A stretch of DNA of 64,000 nt from Undaria pinnatifida (lineage: Eukaryota > Sar > Phaeophyceae > Laminariales > Alariaceae), in the NCBI GenBank assembly GCA_012845835.1, contig JABAKD010000023.1:17352751-17416750 (forward strand). Reading direction: 5' to 3'. Both the position numbers and the translations under genes were made by a program. Position 1 is the stretch's first letter. Each line of letters starts with the position of its first letter. This document shows, in pieces, positions 20,280-31,906 of the stretch. The notes below the pieces were generated by a model, which was not told the DNA's origin, ran no database searches, and was given only the letters and a program-made list of their open reading frames with translations.

Positions 20280-23195
20280 TATACTGATGAGAGTAAGACC
20301 GTCAAACCCCTAGACCTCGAGGGGAAACGGACGCCATCGTACTGCTGAGCGATAGGTCCTCTAAAACACGCATCAACTCGTCATAGCTATCAAACGGCAG
20401 GGCTCTCAAATTACTTTTGGCAAATATCTGAGCACCAAGACTGGCGTACTGATAGTCGATACATGGCTTCACCGCTATCTGAATAGCCCCCTAATCAGAA
20501 GCTACCTGTCCGAAACACCTTACAAGTGAAACCAACAAACGCATCTGACCCCAGAAATCAGAAAACGGGGTTCCAACTTCACTTGTGAGATATTGCAACG
20601 TTTGCATGATGTGGGCAGGAGTAACATTGCTCAAACCTCGGCATAATGCGCGGATGACATGCTCCAACACAACTGGACCCGGTTGCCTGGCATCCAGCAT
20701 ACGGCCGTCTTGGGCAAACGAGTCATCGACCATGCCTTTTACTTTAGAGGCCTGCGAGTAAGTGCTGCGGACAGCAAGGGAAACATGGCGTTTCCGACAG
20801 GTTTCCCAACCCCGTACTCAATTGGTAGGGTGCGTTTTCTCACAAGCTACCCTCATAATGGCGACAAATTCTCTAACCCGCAGAGATAAATTGAACTAAA
20901 TCTGCCGCATTATGATTTGTATCAAACGGGAGTGACACCACGGGCATCATCACTTGCGTGTTCATGTTGGCATATGCTTTAGCTACAGAGGCTAGCTGGT
21001 CGGAGTTGGAAGCATTTCGGTAAGGCGGGGAGGGGTTCTTCTCCTGCTTGATAGCGGGAGTAGCAGCAAGAGGAGAAAGGTCGGTTTCACGTTTAACGTC
21101 CGGGGCAGATTGTGCATCTGCACCAACAGGCGCAGCCTCCGCGGGCACAGAAACCGATGCAGGGGCTAGTCCCCCGTCAACACCAAATCCAGAACAATTC
21201 TCCTCTACTGTAATACAATCTTTTTGATCGACACCAATACGTCCTACCCTACGTCCTACCCTACCCACCGCACTGTCATCCCCCAAAACAGCATTCTCCA
21301 AAACGGAATACCCGCACCTTTTCCGGCCACGCCCCTGGAAAGCCTGCTGGCGGTTGACAGCACCACCTACATCAATGCCCGACCCGCACCGGCTTAGAGG
21401 GCCTTTCGGCTTAAGTAATCCACCTTGAGGCAGAGGTTCCGGCGGAGGCAACAGCGGGAGCTGAGTAGACGGCTCCGGCGCCGGAGCCACTGGAACAGGC
21501 GGGGGCGGAAGCGGCATAGCTGGCGGAGCCTGGACAACAGGCGGCTGTGGGAACAACTGCCGCATGTGCCCATCCACCAGTAAAACGATGGACTCATCGC
21601 ACATACCCGGAGAAGCATCTTTAACCTTGTTAAACAAGGCCAACCGCTGCATCAGAGCGTCATCCGGTGCGGCTGAAGGCGCTCCCGGACCCGCTGCCAC
21701 AGGAATAGCGGCAGCGGTCGCAGTGATCGCGGTAGCCGCAGAGGCTGCCCACGCAGAGGCTGCCTCCGCAGCGGCCTGGTCGCTGGCAGATTTCTCCGCC
21801 AACTTGCGACGGGCTGTAGGACTAGAGAGCAGAGGTTTCTGCTCTTGGACCTACAGGTCCAGTACTGCAGCCTGAGCGGCAGCGCGTTGCACAGCGTCAC
21901 GCTTGCTGCGCAGGCGCCGCAACTCACCCTCCGCACTCTATTCGAGAGCGCGCGCGTGAACCACATCCGCCGTACTGGCAGTTGCGGACCCCGAGACCCG
22001 CTTGCCGGCGCCAGTCGGACGCCCAGCCGCCGCCGGAAGAGTCAGAATAGAATCCGAAGGCGGTGGCTTATCGGTTACCGCCCCGAATGACTCACCCTGT
22101 ACAACAGGATCGGGGGGCGGAGGGTCATCGGAATACGGAAGGGCAGCGTAAGGAGTTTGCAATCCTAAGGCTACACGCTGGTCAGGCAACGAGGAATAAT
22201 CGGGAGACATCGTGTCGGAGTCGTCACGAGATAAAGAAAGACCTATATTGGCACTGCTTTCCTCTTTTAGTTCCTGGTTCTTTTTGTATTCTGATTGTCG
22301 TTCATCGTGCAACTTGCGGTCAAAACGTTCGTCCGATGATCCGTCAACAGCAGTGGAGCGCACAGGTTCGACCGCGTGGCCCCCACGGCGCGCAAGGTCG
22401 GCCACGCGGACTTTCCTCCCACCCGTCTCGGCGACCGTGGACGCGGTCAAATTAACATCAGCTAGAAAGAGTCCTACGGCTAAATTTTTCTGCTCGAGGG
22501 AGAGTCCCGTCATGCCGTGTGAAAGGGCGGCATCATGCTCAGCACGAGACTCTCTAAACAAAAATTTGGCATGGTCGTCCCCACCACTCAGCCGGCCGCC
22601 AGTAGGCTGGACGGCGGAACAGCGGCGGTGCCCTTCCCCGGTCCCGCCGGTTTGAAAACCGGTGGGACAGCCGGCGCTCCCGCTGACGCAGTGGAGACCA
22701 CATCTTGGTAAGAGCGACTACGCGGGCGGGGAATAGCGACAGCCGGGGAAAGAACTAGAGGGGAAGGGACGGGACACGATTGCCCGAGGGAGGAGACGGA
22801 ATGTTTTTCTCGGTAAGCACGCAAATAGATGAGGTACCCTGCGGGAGCCGCGGTGTATCACCGGCTCTACGCTGACGCCCCAGGGAACGCGGGCTACTGC
22901 GTGCCCTTACCCGGCCCTCCCCTCCGGTGCCGCGACCGCTCGTACCGCGACGAGCGATCTCAGCAAGGGAGAGACGAGAAACGCCCCTAGTGGACGGCCC
23001 CTCTCGGGGTGATTCAGCGGGACCGCTAGATCGGTCCCCAGGCAAGTCGGGAGCCGAAAACGACCCCATAGCACGCGCTTGGGCGCGAGTGTGTCCCAAC
23101 TTGAGCGCGAGGGTGTGCTGGACACCCTTTCTCATCTCCTGACTCAACACGCTCTTGATGGACGCGGGCGAGCCAGGAGGAGACTGAAACGACAT
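20280..23195 (-). pseudogene. gag: gag of element C
   Basis: The start chosen is the ATG at 23195 (MSFQSPPGSPASIKSVL), followed by an Arg/Ser/Gly-rich N-terminal region. Further pieces lie in shifted frames: 22561-21938 (LSLEQKNLAVGLFLADVNL, acidic and Pro-rich), 21802-20873 (Ala- then Pro-rich linker, ending SLPFDTNHNAADLVQFISAG), and 20733-20491 with the capsid-like block LEHVIRALCRG and GTPFSDFWGQMRLLVSLV. Downstream, YASLGAQIFAKSNL and FDSYDELMRVLEDL complete a helical capsid end similar to the PFSDF block and the LNAMWRAFSD end of A gag. Premature stops at 21803-21940 and near 20490 confirm decay. Length and layout fit a large algal-type gag with disordered N-terminal half. Confidence 0.7.
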
Positions 23196-24352
23196 TTGAA
23201 CGCTGAACCGAGGAGCCAAAAGAGGGTAGAGGCTGCCGAAGACGCTATTGTGGTGAAAGTGGTTATCGCGGGGCTGATCCTCACTAAATGCGGGGATCTG
23301 TTCTGCAATTACCGTCAACCAAATGAACAGATTCTTCTCTCTCTTGCAAACCACTCACAATTCAAGGCACAAGGTTATTTTTATCGTCTTTTTATTGCTT
23401 CTGGTTGGATGAGAGCTGGAGACGAGATGCACTGACAGAGGGGCGGGCGGTGACCCTGCTGCGCGGCGCCCTCAATTTGTTCCGATTATACTCTTCCATA
23501 AAGAAGGGGTACTCAACGGGTGCCTCACCTTGCCTACAAAGCTGTCCCGTGCGAGCAGTCTAGCTTCCCGACATCCTGTACTAGCCTCTCATGTCTCCTG
23601 CTGGCAACAACTCTCTGAATCAGCTTTATTCTGCAACGATATCTACGAGACCACTGCTGTTCGTTAGCCTACTGCCGTGCAAGTTCCCACATACTCCTGG
23701 TAAATCATCTCTTTGGTCCACGCTTACCGTAGCTCGGATTCCTTTCTACGCTCACTCAAGTTGTTGTACCGCCCCGTTTTACCGCATCTACGTATTCCTA
23801 TCCTCTGATTGGACCATATAAATACTAATATCTTCATTAAAAGATCCACAAGATTCGTGCTGACACGGGCGCCCGGGAATCTGCCAACATTGGCAGGAAG
23901 GAATAGCCTGCCAACACAAAAAACGCCTGCATAACCTACTCTGCAGAACCACATTTCAATTTGAAAAAGACCACGAAGTACACCTGCCCGCACACTCTGC
24001 CCACAGAGCTAACACACGTAGCAGCACGTAGCAGCACGTATCGGCGGACCCGCAGTGGTTAACCCCAAGGTATCTACGTGGCTGAGAACCGCGAGCAGCA
24101 TGGAGGCTGCTGCAAGTGCTGCTGCCAGTCTTGCGAGCTCGGCTTTTCCTTGCCGCCTTGCGAGACGGACGAAAGTGATGCACCGGTGACCTCGCTAGGC
24201 AAGGCGTGGAGTGCAGTCTCGGATGAAAGACATGCACCCGCGACCTCGCTAGGCTTGAAGTTGAGTAGCGAGGAGCCTATGGTGGTAGATGACCAGGCAG
24301 CTCCTTACAACGACAACTCAGCAGCAAGACGGTTGCAGTTTCCCCGGCGCCG
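23196..24352. other. Interval between element C and D1; one promoter-like site, no gene
   Basis: No open frame with recognisable similarity. A TATAAATA box at 23817-23824, preceded by ATTGG at 23808-23812, is promoter-like on the plus strand. The short inverted repeat CTGCCAACATTGGCAG at about 23881-23896 may form a hairpin. Part of this may be leader or LTR of element C, but no matching second copy was found. Confidence 0.4.
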
Positions 24353-25406
24353 CTTATCAGAGGGCCAGCGGCACGATACTCTTGAAATAGTACAGGACGT
24401 AAAGATGGCAAGCTGATACTTCCAGAAAGACAAGAAATCCGGGAGCTCAAAGCAGTGCAGATGACACCCTCCCCCAAATAAGAAACCCGCAGCCCCAGCC
24501 AGGATTCCAGTTTCTCGCTATCAAATACGAAACTGATACTTGTACAAGTAGGTGTAGTGCAGATAGATTATTCTAGCCACAATGCTGTTCATACAGCAGG
24601 AGTGGCAGAAATGAAATATTAATAACGGGAAAAAAGGAAGAAACCAGAATAATTCTGGCCGAGGATGAATTTCTTATTTGAGACAGGGTGAGTTCTACAC
24701 ACTATCTTCAGCACAGCGCCTCTCAATTATCTTTCCTTCCTGGTAAGGTACAAGTACGAGCCTTGCTTTCCTATTTATATCCCTGGGTGTTTTTTTACAT
24801 TCATGTCGTGCACTATTGTGCACTACTACTACAAGTAGTGTAGTGCTGTATCCCATGATATGTACAACGGCAAGCATCACCAACCAGCCCCAACACAGTG
24901 TTTTTTTCATGCCTTTGTGATACAAATGTTGTCGTTGCTATACAACGCGTTTCTTTGTGCGTTGAACTCCTTGGTGTGTATCGAATGGATGAAGTAGGGC
25001 TTTCGGTGACAATATTCGACTGGGAAGCGATGCGGGTGGTTCCGCCAAAATAGACGACACGAACACCACAAATAATAGGACCCACGTAAGTAACTCTACT
25101 TCAACCAAATGATTGGCGATGCTTCTGAAAAACATTTCTTCTTCCAATACAGACATTTTTGTGTGGTGTATGTCTTGACACTGAAACGTTCTTGCCGCCC
25201 GGCGACATCCAGCACCCCCATCATGCCCGGCGAAGAAAGAGAAATATCAGGGGGGTGGGGAATAGCTACGAGCAGGGACCAGGTAACCCCCCCCCCCTTC
25301 TTCTTTCCCTCTCCCCAGGTATGGAAAAGAAGGAAAACATGGGAGGGGAAAAACACAACAAAAAGGGCTCACAATTTTGTCGACAACGGTAGTAGTATCG
25401 CTGTTG

Positions 25407-25426
25407 CCCCCCCCCCCCCCCCCCCC
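25407..25426. repeat. Poly-C tract (20 C) in D1
   Basis: Twenty consecutive C, with a further C10-C11 run about 120 bp upstream (near 25289-25299). The matching tract in D2 has 19 C (51375-51393). In D3 the equivalent site is a short C7 run. Confidence 0.95.
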
Positions 25427-25568
25427 GAGATGAAACAGACAATCAAACCCAGGGCCACACAAAACCAAACGGCCGGCTCGCAAGCGAAGCAAAAACATAA
25501 ACTCGTACGGTCTTCATTCTTTGTGAACTAACTAAAGGCAAACTTGACACGACACTGCAGACGCTAAC

Positions 25569-27716
25569 CTACCACACCAAGATGGGCCGGAGTGCACTTT
25601 TCACATTCACACCATGAACACCACCGCTTTCCGTCTGATCTAGTTTTTTCCCAGTTCTGCAGGTCTCGGGCCGGTGCTTTTCTAGCGGCACATTGCGCGT
25701 TGGGGCCGCCCCTCCCTCCCACGCGGGGCAGGGTGAGCCTCCTGGTACGCGCCTTCTTGCCGACTGTGGCCGCGGTGAAAGAAAATATGAGGGCCCCGGA
25801 ATGGGCCCTTGGGCTTCTTGGGCGTCTGTTGACGGAGCCAAACTACCCAGCCTCATCCCCGCCGCCGCCAAAATCCAACATATTTGCAGCTGACGCCGAC
25901 ACGCCTACACCTGCCGCTGCGCCCCCCCCGCCACTGCCGCCACGAACGCCAACAATACCTGCTCCATACCAACTCCGCGGAACAGCAGGGGAAACAGCGC
26001 CACCGACAACACCCGAAATCATCGCGCCCCCGTCAGCTTCCTGCAGCCTAGCACGCAATGCAGCATGCCGATGACAAATAGAGATCATCGTATTCTTAAC
26101 GTTGGCGTGCCCTTTGATTTCATCATAGTGATTCTGAAGTTGTTGGGAGGTCGACAAGATCAACCGGCCCCTCAGCCCGAGCATCAGGTCCCCACAATCT
26201 CTGAGAAAGGTCGCTTCTTTCACCAGTGTCTGCCACGTTGAGAGCAGAGACCCACCCAGGAAACATCAGGCTATCCGGTGACCAGCTGGCCGTGTCGCTT
26301 TAGATAATCTCAAACTCAAACTGATCGTAGCACGCTCCAATCTACTTCGACAGTCCGCGGTTCTTCGCAGCCATCCAAATGTCCCAGCGATAATTGAACT
26401 CCAGCAGATCGAGTGGGCCAGCGCAGGAGAAGCGCAATAGTAGCCTGCGGAGGTAACGATGAAAACCCTTCAAAAAAGGACAAACAGTTACAGCAGGCGG
26501 AAAACATATTGAACAGGTGTACGTCAGGTCCATCATAACACGAATTACCTGGTTGACCACCAAGCCGAGAAGAAAACTCAACATGTTACAAACACTGCAA
26601 CAAACGAAACCGTGCGGTGTACTTGACGGCAAATACTATGAGCATCGGGTTACGCCGTGAGGCCAATGGTATGGGTGGAAATGGTTGCTGGACCTCCTAG
26701 TGATAGGAAAGTCACGCAAATCAAACACATTAAGCCCCTGTACTGCTGGAATCTCTGACACAGCGACGAGTGGTGATCCCCGCTTTACGTTTCCCTGTTG
26801 CGTAGTACAGCGGCACGCCGCCAGGCTTGCTTAGATAACCAGCTTCGATGTGCTTGCGGAGCAGCTTCACGACCTCCAGTGCTTTCGGGCGCAGGGGAAT
26901 TTATCCCGATTTCGCATCGATCACGTCGCAGAACCGATCAATTACTGAATCAAAGCGAGTCAATAATCGTGTCCGCTCGGGCACCAACCGCCCACAATTC
27001 CGCAAGAAACACAGTTCATCTCTATCTCTATCTACTCTGCCACCTATTCCGACGGCATCTTTGCGCTTGAAGAGCACTTTCTACGTGCAGTTGGAAGCGA
27101 GATCGGCAGGAGCGTAATGGTCACGACACATGACCCCAGTACAGGCATTGTTTTCGACAACAGCTAAAGTCTCTCCATATCACTGATCCGAACGGCGACA
27201 CAAGTGACGTCAAAACCACTTGCCTCCTTGATGTCTTCCAGATTAACGATATAGCAAGCATCTCTCAACCAAGCCATGGGGGGCTTCAAGGAGCCGTGAC
27301 TCTACTTCACCAGGCGCGAGATAAGTAGAAGCGCGTGGAAGGTATCCAGGCGACCCTTGAGCATGTTTGGGCCACCCCTCTGATGATGCAGTTGGGCAAC
27401 AATCAACATGAATTCAGAACGCTCGAACAGAAAAAAATTGTATACAAAGCGCACATTGACGTCGAGCAGATTTCAGAAACAAACAAAACATATTTGCCAC
27501 CTCTGCAGAATTGCCACCGATCTCGTCTCCGGCTCTCAGGTCGCAAGCGCGGTCGTGACCAGCATCAAAGTCATACTCGTCGCCACCGTCCTCTTCGCCC
27601 TCGTCCGAGTCCGCATCATCTAAAAAAAAAAAGAAAAAAAAAGTTTGGTGTGTGTGACGAATACAAACGTCAGCAAGAGAATGAGGAACGCCAATGCGGG
27701 CAGGGCGTCAGACAAC
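25569..27716 (-). pseudogene. Transposase-like C-terminal half of the D1 protein
   Basis: Minus-strand pieces in order are: a partly acidic linker (DEGEEDGGDEYDFDAG, about 27610); a helical block (RLLTRFDSVIDRFCDVIDAK, LEVVKLLRKHIEAGYLSKPG, about 26960-26790); and a conserved block FHRYLRRLLLRFSCAGPL followed by FNYRWDIWMAAKNRGL (about 26460-26345). After that come a DLMLGLRGRL segment, a QQLQNHYDEIKGHANVKNTM helix region (26150-26080), a Gly/Ala-rich linker, and a Cys/His-containing end (EKHRPETCRTGKK). The FHxxLRRLLLRF..FNYRW block matches what I recall of transposase-like proteins fused to 3'-5' exonucleases in algal genomes. That is memory of a pattern and not a search result. In-frame stops and frameshifts break it. 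About 310 bp present in D3 are missing here after LMLG. Confidence 0.5.
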
Positions 27717-28833
27717 TCAGCTCAAATTCTTCCAAGGACGGTGTAAGGCATTACCTAGCGAGCCCACCACGTGGCAAGGTGCTTCGGTGGCGAAGAAGTC
27801 GGGGTCATCGTTGTAAGCGGCACTTGCATTCGGGTTCGGCGACGGTGCTGGTGTCGCAGGGGAGGGTGTCCAATCGGCCGCAACGCGAACATGGGCAACG
27901 TCCCACAGAACAAGCCTGTCACTGCCGCCGCAGATTTCCTTCATCGTCACACGACCCACACCCGCGAAGAAAGGTGCCTCCTTGTGTGCTGCGTACGTAG
28001 CAGGCTTGACCGCGTCGCTCACTTTGACTACGACGTTCTTCTGGCCGCCAGATTGACGTGATCGAGGACGCCACCGAAGCAAAGATCCAGTGGTAGTCTC
28101 ATGGCCCTGTACGTTCCCAACACCAACACAACTGGCATGGTTGTTGCTGTGGAGTCGCACCTAGAGTTCCATCGCAAAATAGACCAGGTTTGGGGGGTGA
28201 TACCAGGTTAACTCGCTTGAGATGCGGATGTGCCGTGCATGTTGTTGGTTTAGATTATGCGAGAAAAGAGGTCTCGATGAAAGTGGTACAGACCATCCCA
28301 ATTGCATCTGTGTTCCCGGCGGCAAAATGGTCGGAACCGGGCCGCGTATGGGATCCTTCAATATCTCGATCTCCACGTAAACGAGAACGGACGCGTAATC
28401 ATCCAGGCAGGCATAATCTACCCGTGACGGCCGGCACCGTAAGGATTATAAAAGGCAGGCATCATTAACATTCCACATGCCAGCAGATTCAAGAGCATGG
28501 CGCCAACAATCTAGCTGGCAACAAGAAACGTTCGATAACCTACAACGAGCGTGAATAGGACACGCGCATAGCTAACTAGAGTAGTATCACCAGTTGGGCA
28601 TTGAGGGGAGAACTCCGGCGAGACAAGGGGAAGATCGGGTACGTGGGCAACTCTTTCCCACGCAAACTAGACACTATACCCGCCAGCGAAAGAGATGGCG
28701 TCTGCACCCAACAAGCTTTCGCGTGAGTCAGCGCGCCCACAGTGTTCGCAGCTTTGACCTCATCCAAATACGTCGCGTCTGACTTGGTGTTGACGCCAAG
28801 TCCACCATGATGTATGTCCTGGTACCAAATCAC
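27717..28833 (-). pseudogene. 3'-5' exonuclease-like (DEDDy, WRN/RNase D type) domain in D1
   Basis: 28833-28576 reads GVNTKSDATYLDEVKAANTV, then SLSLAGIVSSLRGKELP, corresponding to the middle of WRN/RNase D-type exonuclease domains (..GVGIxxD..L..., then SLxxLxxxVLGKxLxK). About 28425 continues with VDYACLDDYASVLVYVEIE, fitting the exonuclease III motif YAxxDAYxxxxIY that supplies the last Tyr and Asp ligands. The N-terminal DxE motif was not found, so the domain start is missing or behind an intron. A TAG near 28162 splits it from a C-terminal segment (VVVKVSDAVKPATYAAHKEA, DRLVLWDVAHVRVAADW). D3 shares the same stop. The family removes nucleotides from 3' ends; its role in transposition is unknown. 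Confidence 0.6.
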
Positions 28834-29931
28834 GCTGTTTTTTCACCTTGGAAAACGCAAGCGAGAATTTTCGATTTGAATACGCTTTGTGCCAGCTGCG
28901 AACTGCGGAACCAAGAAAACACGACTGCCGCATTTGTACCAGGTGCCAGTTATCATGTACCAGTCAACATATGCTCAGAACTATACATCACGTGTACGAG
29001 TGTGGAAGCTACGACAGCAAACAAGCTTCAGCAGAAGTAATAGCTTCAAAATAGATGGCGTAATTAGCCAGGCTGCTATTTACACGAAAATAAAAAACTC
29101 GGGATACTTTGTACTGAAGCTAATGTACAATAAGGTAGTGTGCACCGTCTCCCAAATAAGAAAGCCAGCCTAGGTCGCTTTTTTATGTGCCTGGTATCTT
29201 TTAGGCGTCCTGTACTACTGCATCTGGTATCTGGCACGCGATTAATCAGAGGTCAGGTATGGTATATATATGCTACTACCAGGTACCAGGTATCGCATGC
29301 TCAGAGCTATAATACCTGGTGCCAGGTAGATTCGCGTACAACCAGCAGCGCACAAGCAGCAAGAGCAGTAGCCTACAATGACCTGGTACGACTCGTACCT
29401 CGTATCCAAATAACATTGCCGAAGACAAACTGCTGGTGTACAGCAGTACAGAGCACGAAAAAGCAGTACAGAGCACGAAAAAATAAACTTGGTAGTAAGA
29501 AAGCCAGGGCGATATTTAGCTACCGGAGTAAGAACCTCGGGAGTCAATATACTGAAGTTACCTGTGAGAACAAACCCTCTGCCAAATACGAAAGCCAACC
29601 TACTGCTGTAGGTCAGTATTCCCGTGCCTTACGATATACAGCAGTACTACAGCAGTACAAGACGCCCACCTGTGATATTAAAGGTGTAGTAATAAGCAAG
29701 CCAAGCTGACATTTTCAGGAAAAAAAGAAGCTCAGGAGCTGTTATACTGAAGTCAGTGTAGAACGTACCCCCTCGAAAATAAGAAAGTCAGATTACCGCA
29801 GGTACCAAGTAAGTATGTTTCTTATCTGGTGTCCTGTAGTCTACTGCTTTAGTTTTACCATGGTACCAGGTACTGTATTAGATTCGCCCGTACAGCAGCA
29901 GGTAACAAACAGAAGTCTACGATAGAACCAC
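28834..29931. repeat. Non-coding part of D1 rich in short repeats
   Basis: Contains many copies of (CTG)GTACCAGGTACC-type and TACTGTACAGCAGTAC-type short motifs. It also has several copies of the module AATAAGAAxCTCGGGAG...TATACTGAAGT...CCCTCTCCCAAATAAGAAAGCC (near 29085-29175, 29520-29600 and 29720-29800). No coding frame of note. It is matched in D3 at about 57560-58620. Confidence 0.7.
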
Positions 29932-30249
29932 TCATATCCGGCCTTGTGTAGCGTAGGTAGAGGGCTGTAAGGAAACTACCCCACCCGCTTGCTTCCCCAC
30001 TTGACGTGCTGGCTTTGACAGAATAGTACTCGTAATCTCGATGACTCGACGCGGCCCTGCTGTCAAAGTAGATGAAGTTGCACTTTGTTGCGGTTCGCTC
30101 TCCCGAGCGGATCCATCACCGCTGCCTCCACCGCTACTTTCATCACTACCTCCACCGTCACGATCTCCGCCGCTGCTGCTTCCAATGCCCCCACCGCTGC
30201 CTCCGCCATCAATACCCACCTCGTCGCATCGACAGATGGCAGGCTCCAA
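29932..30249 (-). CDS. Gly/Ser-rich hypothetical ORF of D1
   Basis: 105 codons beginning MEPAICRCDEVGIDGGGSGG, with a Gly/Ser/Asp-rich middle and SARESEPQQSATSSTLTAG. The same start, frame and composition are kept in D3 (58956-58624, 110 codons) with several substitutions and a small insertion, which is mild support for a real exon. It lies upstream of the exonuclease-like region on the same strand and may be the N-terminal exon of that gene, but no domain is visible. Confidence 0.35.
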   Translation of the reverse strand: MEPAICRCDEVGIDGGGSGGGIGSSSGGDRDGGGSDESSGGGSGDGSARESEPQQSATSSTLTAGPRRVIEITSTILSKPARQVGKQAGGVVSLQPSTYATQGRI

Positions 30250-30776
30250 GAAACGAAACTAGTCACACTACAACAGTTGCTACAGGGAGGCGCCTTGGGT
30301 CGGGACCACGGAAACAAGCCCGGTGGTCGTAGGCTAGGAGAGCCGAAATTAGACTTACCAAAGCGTACATAGCCGCCACACCAGCATGGTGCTGGGGAGC
30401 CGGCTGTGGTGTTGGTTGTCTGGTGTCTGCGCTGCGCGCGGTCCCGCTTGCGGTCTCTATCCTTACGAAAAAATCCCCAGGTATAGACTAGACGCCGTGC
30501 CGTACTTCGGGCACGGATCCTATACATGGGGACATTCTCGGAAGGCATTAAAATAATCGCGCGAAGCGCGAAAAAGAGTTGGAGGCGTTTTGGAACATGG
30601 TAAAACATCATACCTGGTAAAAAATATCGCACATGCCTCCCTCTCATAAGAATGGGGCTCACACAACGCTTTTGCGGAGAAATAAGAACTTCTTAATTTT
30701 ATACTAAAGTTAGTGGGGGGCACACCGTTAAAAAAGAAGAAATTTAGCCAAAAAAAAACAAAACCTCGGTTTCTTA

Positions 30777-31004
30777 TGTTAAATTAAAGGTGGGGGACAC
30801 AGAGTGCCCCCTGCAGGTCTGCCAATTGAGCAGGTCCTCAGAGAGTACTCACTTTCGTTCCTTCGTAGAGATGTAGCTTTATTCGTTTCCACCAGAGCCC
30901 GGGATAACTTTCCCGAATATAAAACGCCAACCTTATCATACGAAACCCATCCAAATGATCTCAAATTCAGATACTTACAGGCCTTTCGAGGCCGTATCTT
31001 AACA
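30777..31004 (-). repeat. 3' LTR of element B with a 41-bp deletion
   Basis: 228 bp, TGTTAAATT...CTTAACA. Relative to the other three LTRs it lacks 41 bp between GCCCGGGATA and ACTTTCCCGA. This segment is exactly where the CACGTG-centred palindrome lies. Confidence 0.95.
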
Positions 31005-31213
31005 CTAGCCCACCCTGATGAGTCGCATATGCAGAAATATGGGAGATTCGGGGAAACTCCGGTTCTACGAACTAGACCATGAGTCGAAGATGCGGCTCCT
31101 CAAAACCCACTCCCACACCTCTAACCGTCTGGCTATGAAGCCAGGAACACGCGAAGAAAAGCAGTAGAAAGAAACGCAGACCCTACAACAAGGCAACAGT
31201 CACCCATCAAAAA

Positions 31214-31357
31214 CCTGCCGCATGCCGCCGGTGTGGCGGGGGGGCAGAAAAGGCTCTAGAATCTGCCGCATGCCGCCGGTGTGGCAGGGGGGGCAGAAAA
31301 GGCTCTGAATCTGCCGCATGCCGCCGGTGTGGCAGGGGGGGCAGGAAAGGCTCTACG
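31214..31357. repeat. About 49-bp tandem repeat in 3' UTR of element B (3 units)
   Basis: Three units of CTGCCGCATGCCGCCGGTGT plus a G-run and AGAAAAGGCTCT. Element A has two. 31005-31906 otherwise holds no recognised gene. Confidence 0.9.
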
Positions 31358-31906
31358 GCAAACCAACCACAGATAAGGTACTACGGCGAGGCGAGCCCTC
31401 GTCGATATGGAGGGGAACACAGGCGCTAACACAAGGGAGAAGTCATGCGAAAAACCTCCCGTGGGCCATCGGCAAGGCGGGGGGTTAGACGAGGAAATGA
31501 CAAATACCCGGGATGGAAGGTGTCAACACCTACAGCCCCGCTAGGGGAGGAAGTTTTTAGACGAAAAAAAACAAAGCAGAACAAATACAGCACATGAAAC
31601 ATAAAATATGACACACAGACCCGTACACTGATCGCCCCCCGGCTCTGGGCTGAGGAGGGTGTCGGCAGGGCGAAATTGAACAATGACAAAAAGGCGATAG
31701 CCCTGCGCCTCAGATAGCGGCGTTTTACCCGAACCCTGATCCGGCACAGAGCAGGGGGTTCGGCAGGACAGAAAAAAAAAAATGGAAAGAACCGCCCCAA
31801 CTCGATGAAGACCCTCAGGACACTACGAACGACCCAAAGACGAAGACGCAAAACTCATAACTCCAAAAAAATGAAGAACTATCGAGGAGCGGTGGTGGCT
31901 TGGAAG

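Larger units (their letters stand above)
2006..23195 (-). mobile_element. Decayed Ty3/gypsy-type LTR retrotransposon C (minus strand), split by element A
   Basis: On the minus strand the order is gag (23195 to about 20280), uncharacterised pol N-terminal region (about 20270-18000), reverse transcriptase (about 17991-17150), RNase H (16847-16257) and integrase (3489-2006). This RT-RH-IN order is diagnostic of Ty3/gypsy. Element A (3490-15919) is inserted between RNase H and integrase. Every domain is broken by stops or frameshifts. I could not find a matching pair of LTRs: sequences beyond both ends (1500-2000 and 23200-24350) show no obvious similarity to each other. The element may be truncated at both ends. 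Gag and integrase resemble those of A and B, so C is a relative that still shows an RT. Confidence 0.85.
24353..30776 (-). mobile_element. Repeat unit D1 (exonuclease/transposase-like element, minus strand)
   Basis: A 6.4-kb unit starting CTTATCAGAGGGCC and ending ACCTCGGTTTCTTA. Two more copies follow: D2 (44120-44304 plus 50522-53500) and D3 (53497-59351). Minus-strand coding order is Gly-rich ORF (30249-29932), exonuclease-like domain (28833-27717), acidic linker, and transposase-like region (to 25569). Outer parts carry many short motifs of the type CAAATAAGAAAGCCAGCC in both orientations. Compared with D3, D1 lacks about 310 bp of the C-terminal coding region but keeps about 940 bp that D3 has lost, so no copy is complete. 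The class is uncertain; a DNA transposon is the most likely. Element B sits immediately after it. Confidence 0.6.

Noticed and set aside
24078-24416. 112-codon plus-strand frame with Cys-rich start and two SDERHAPATSL-like repeats
   Set aside because: Begins with GTG and not ATG, runs into the start of repeat D1, and has no second line of support.
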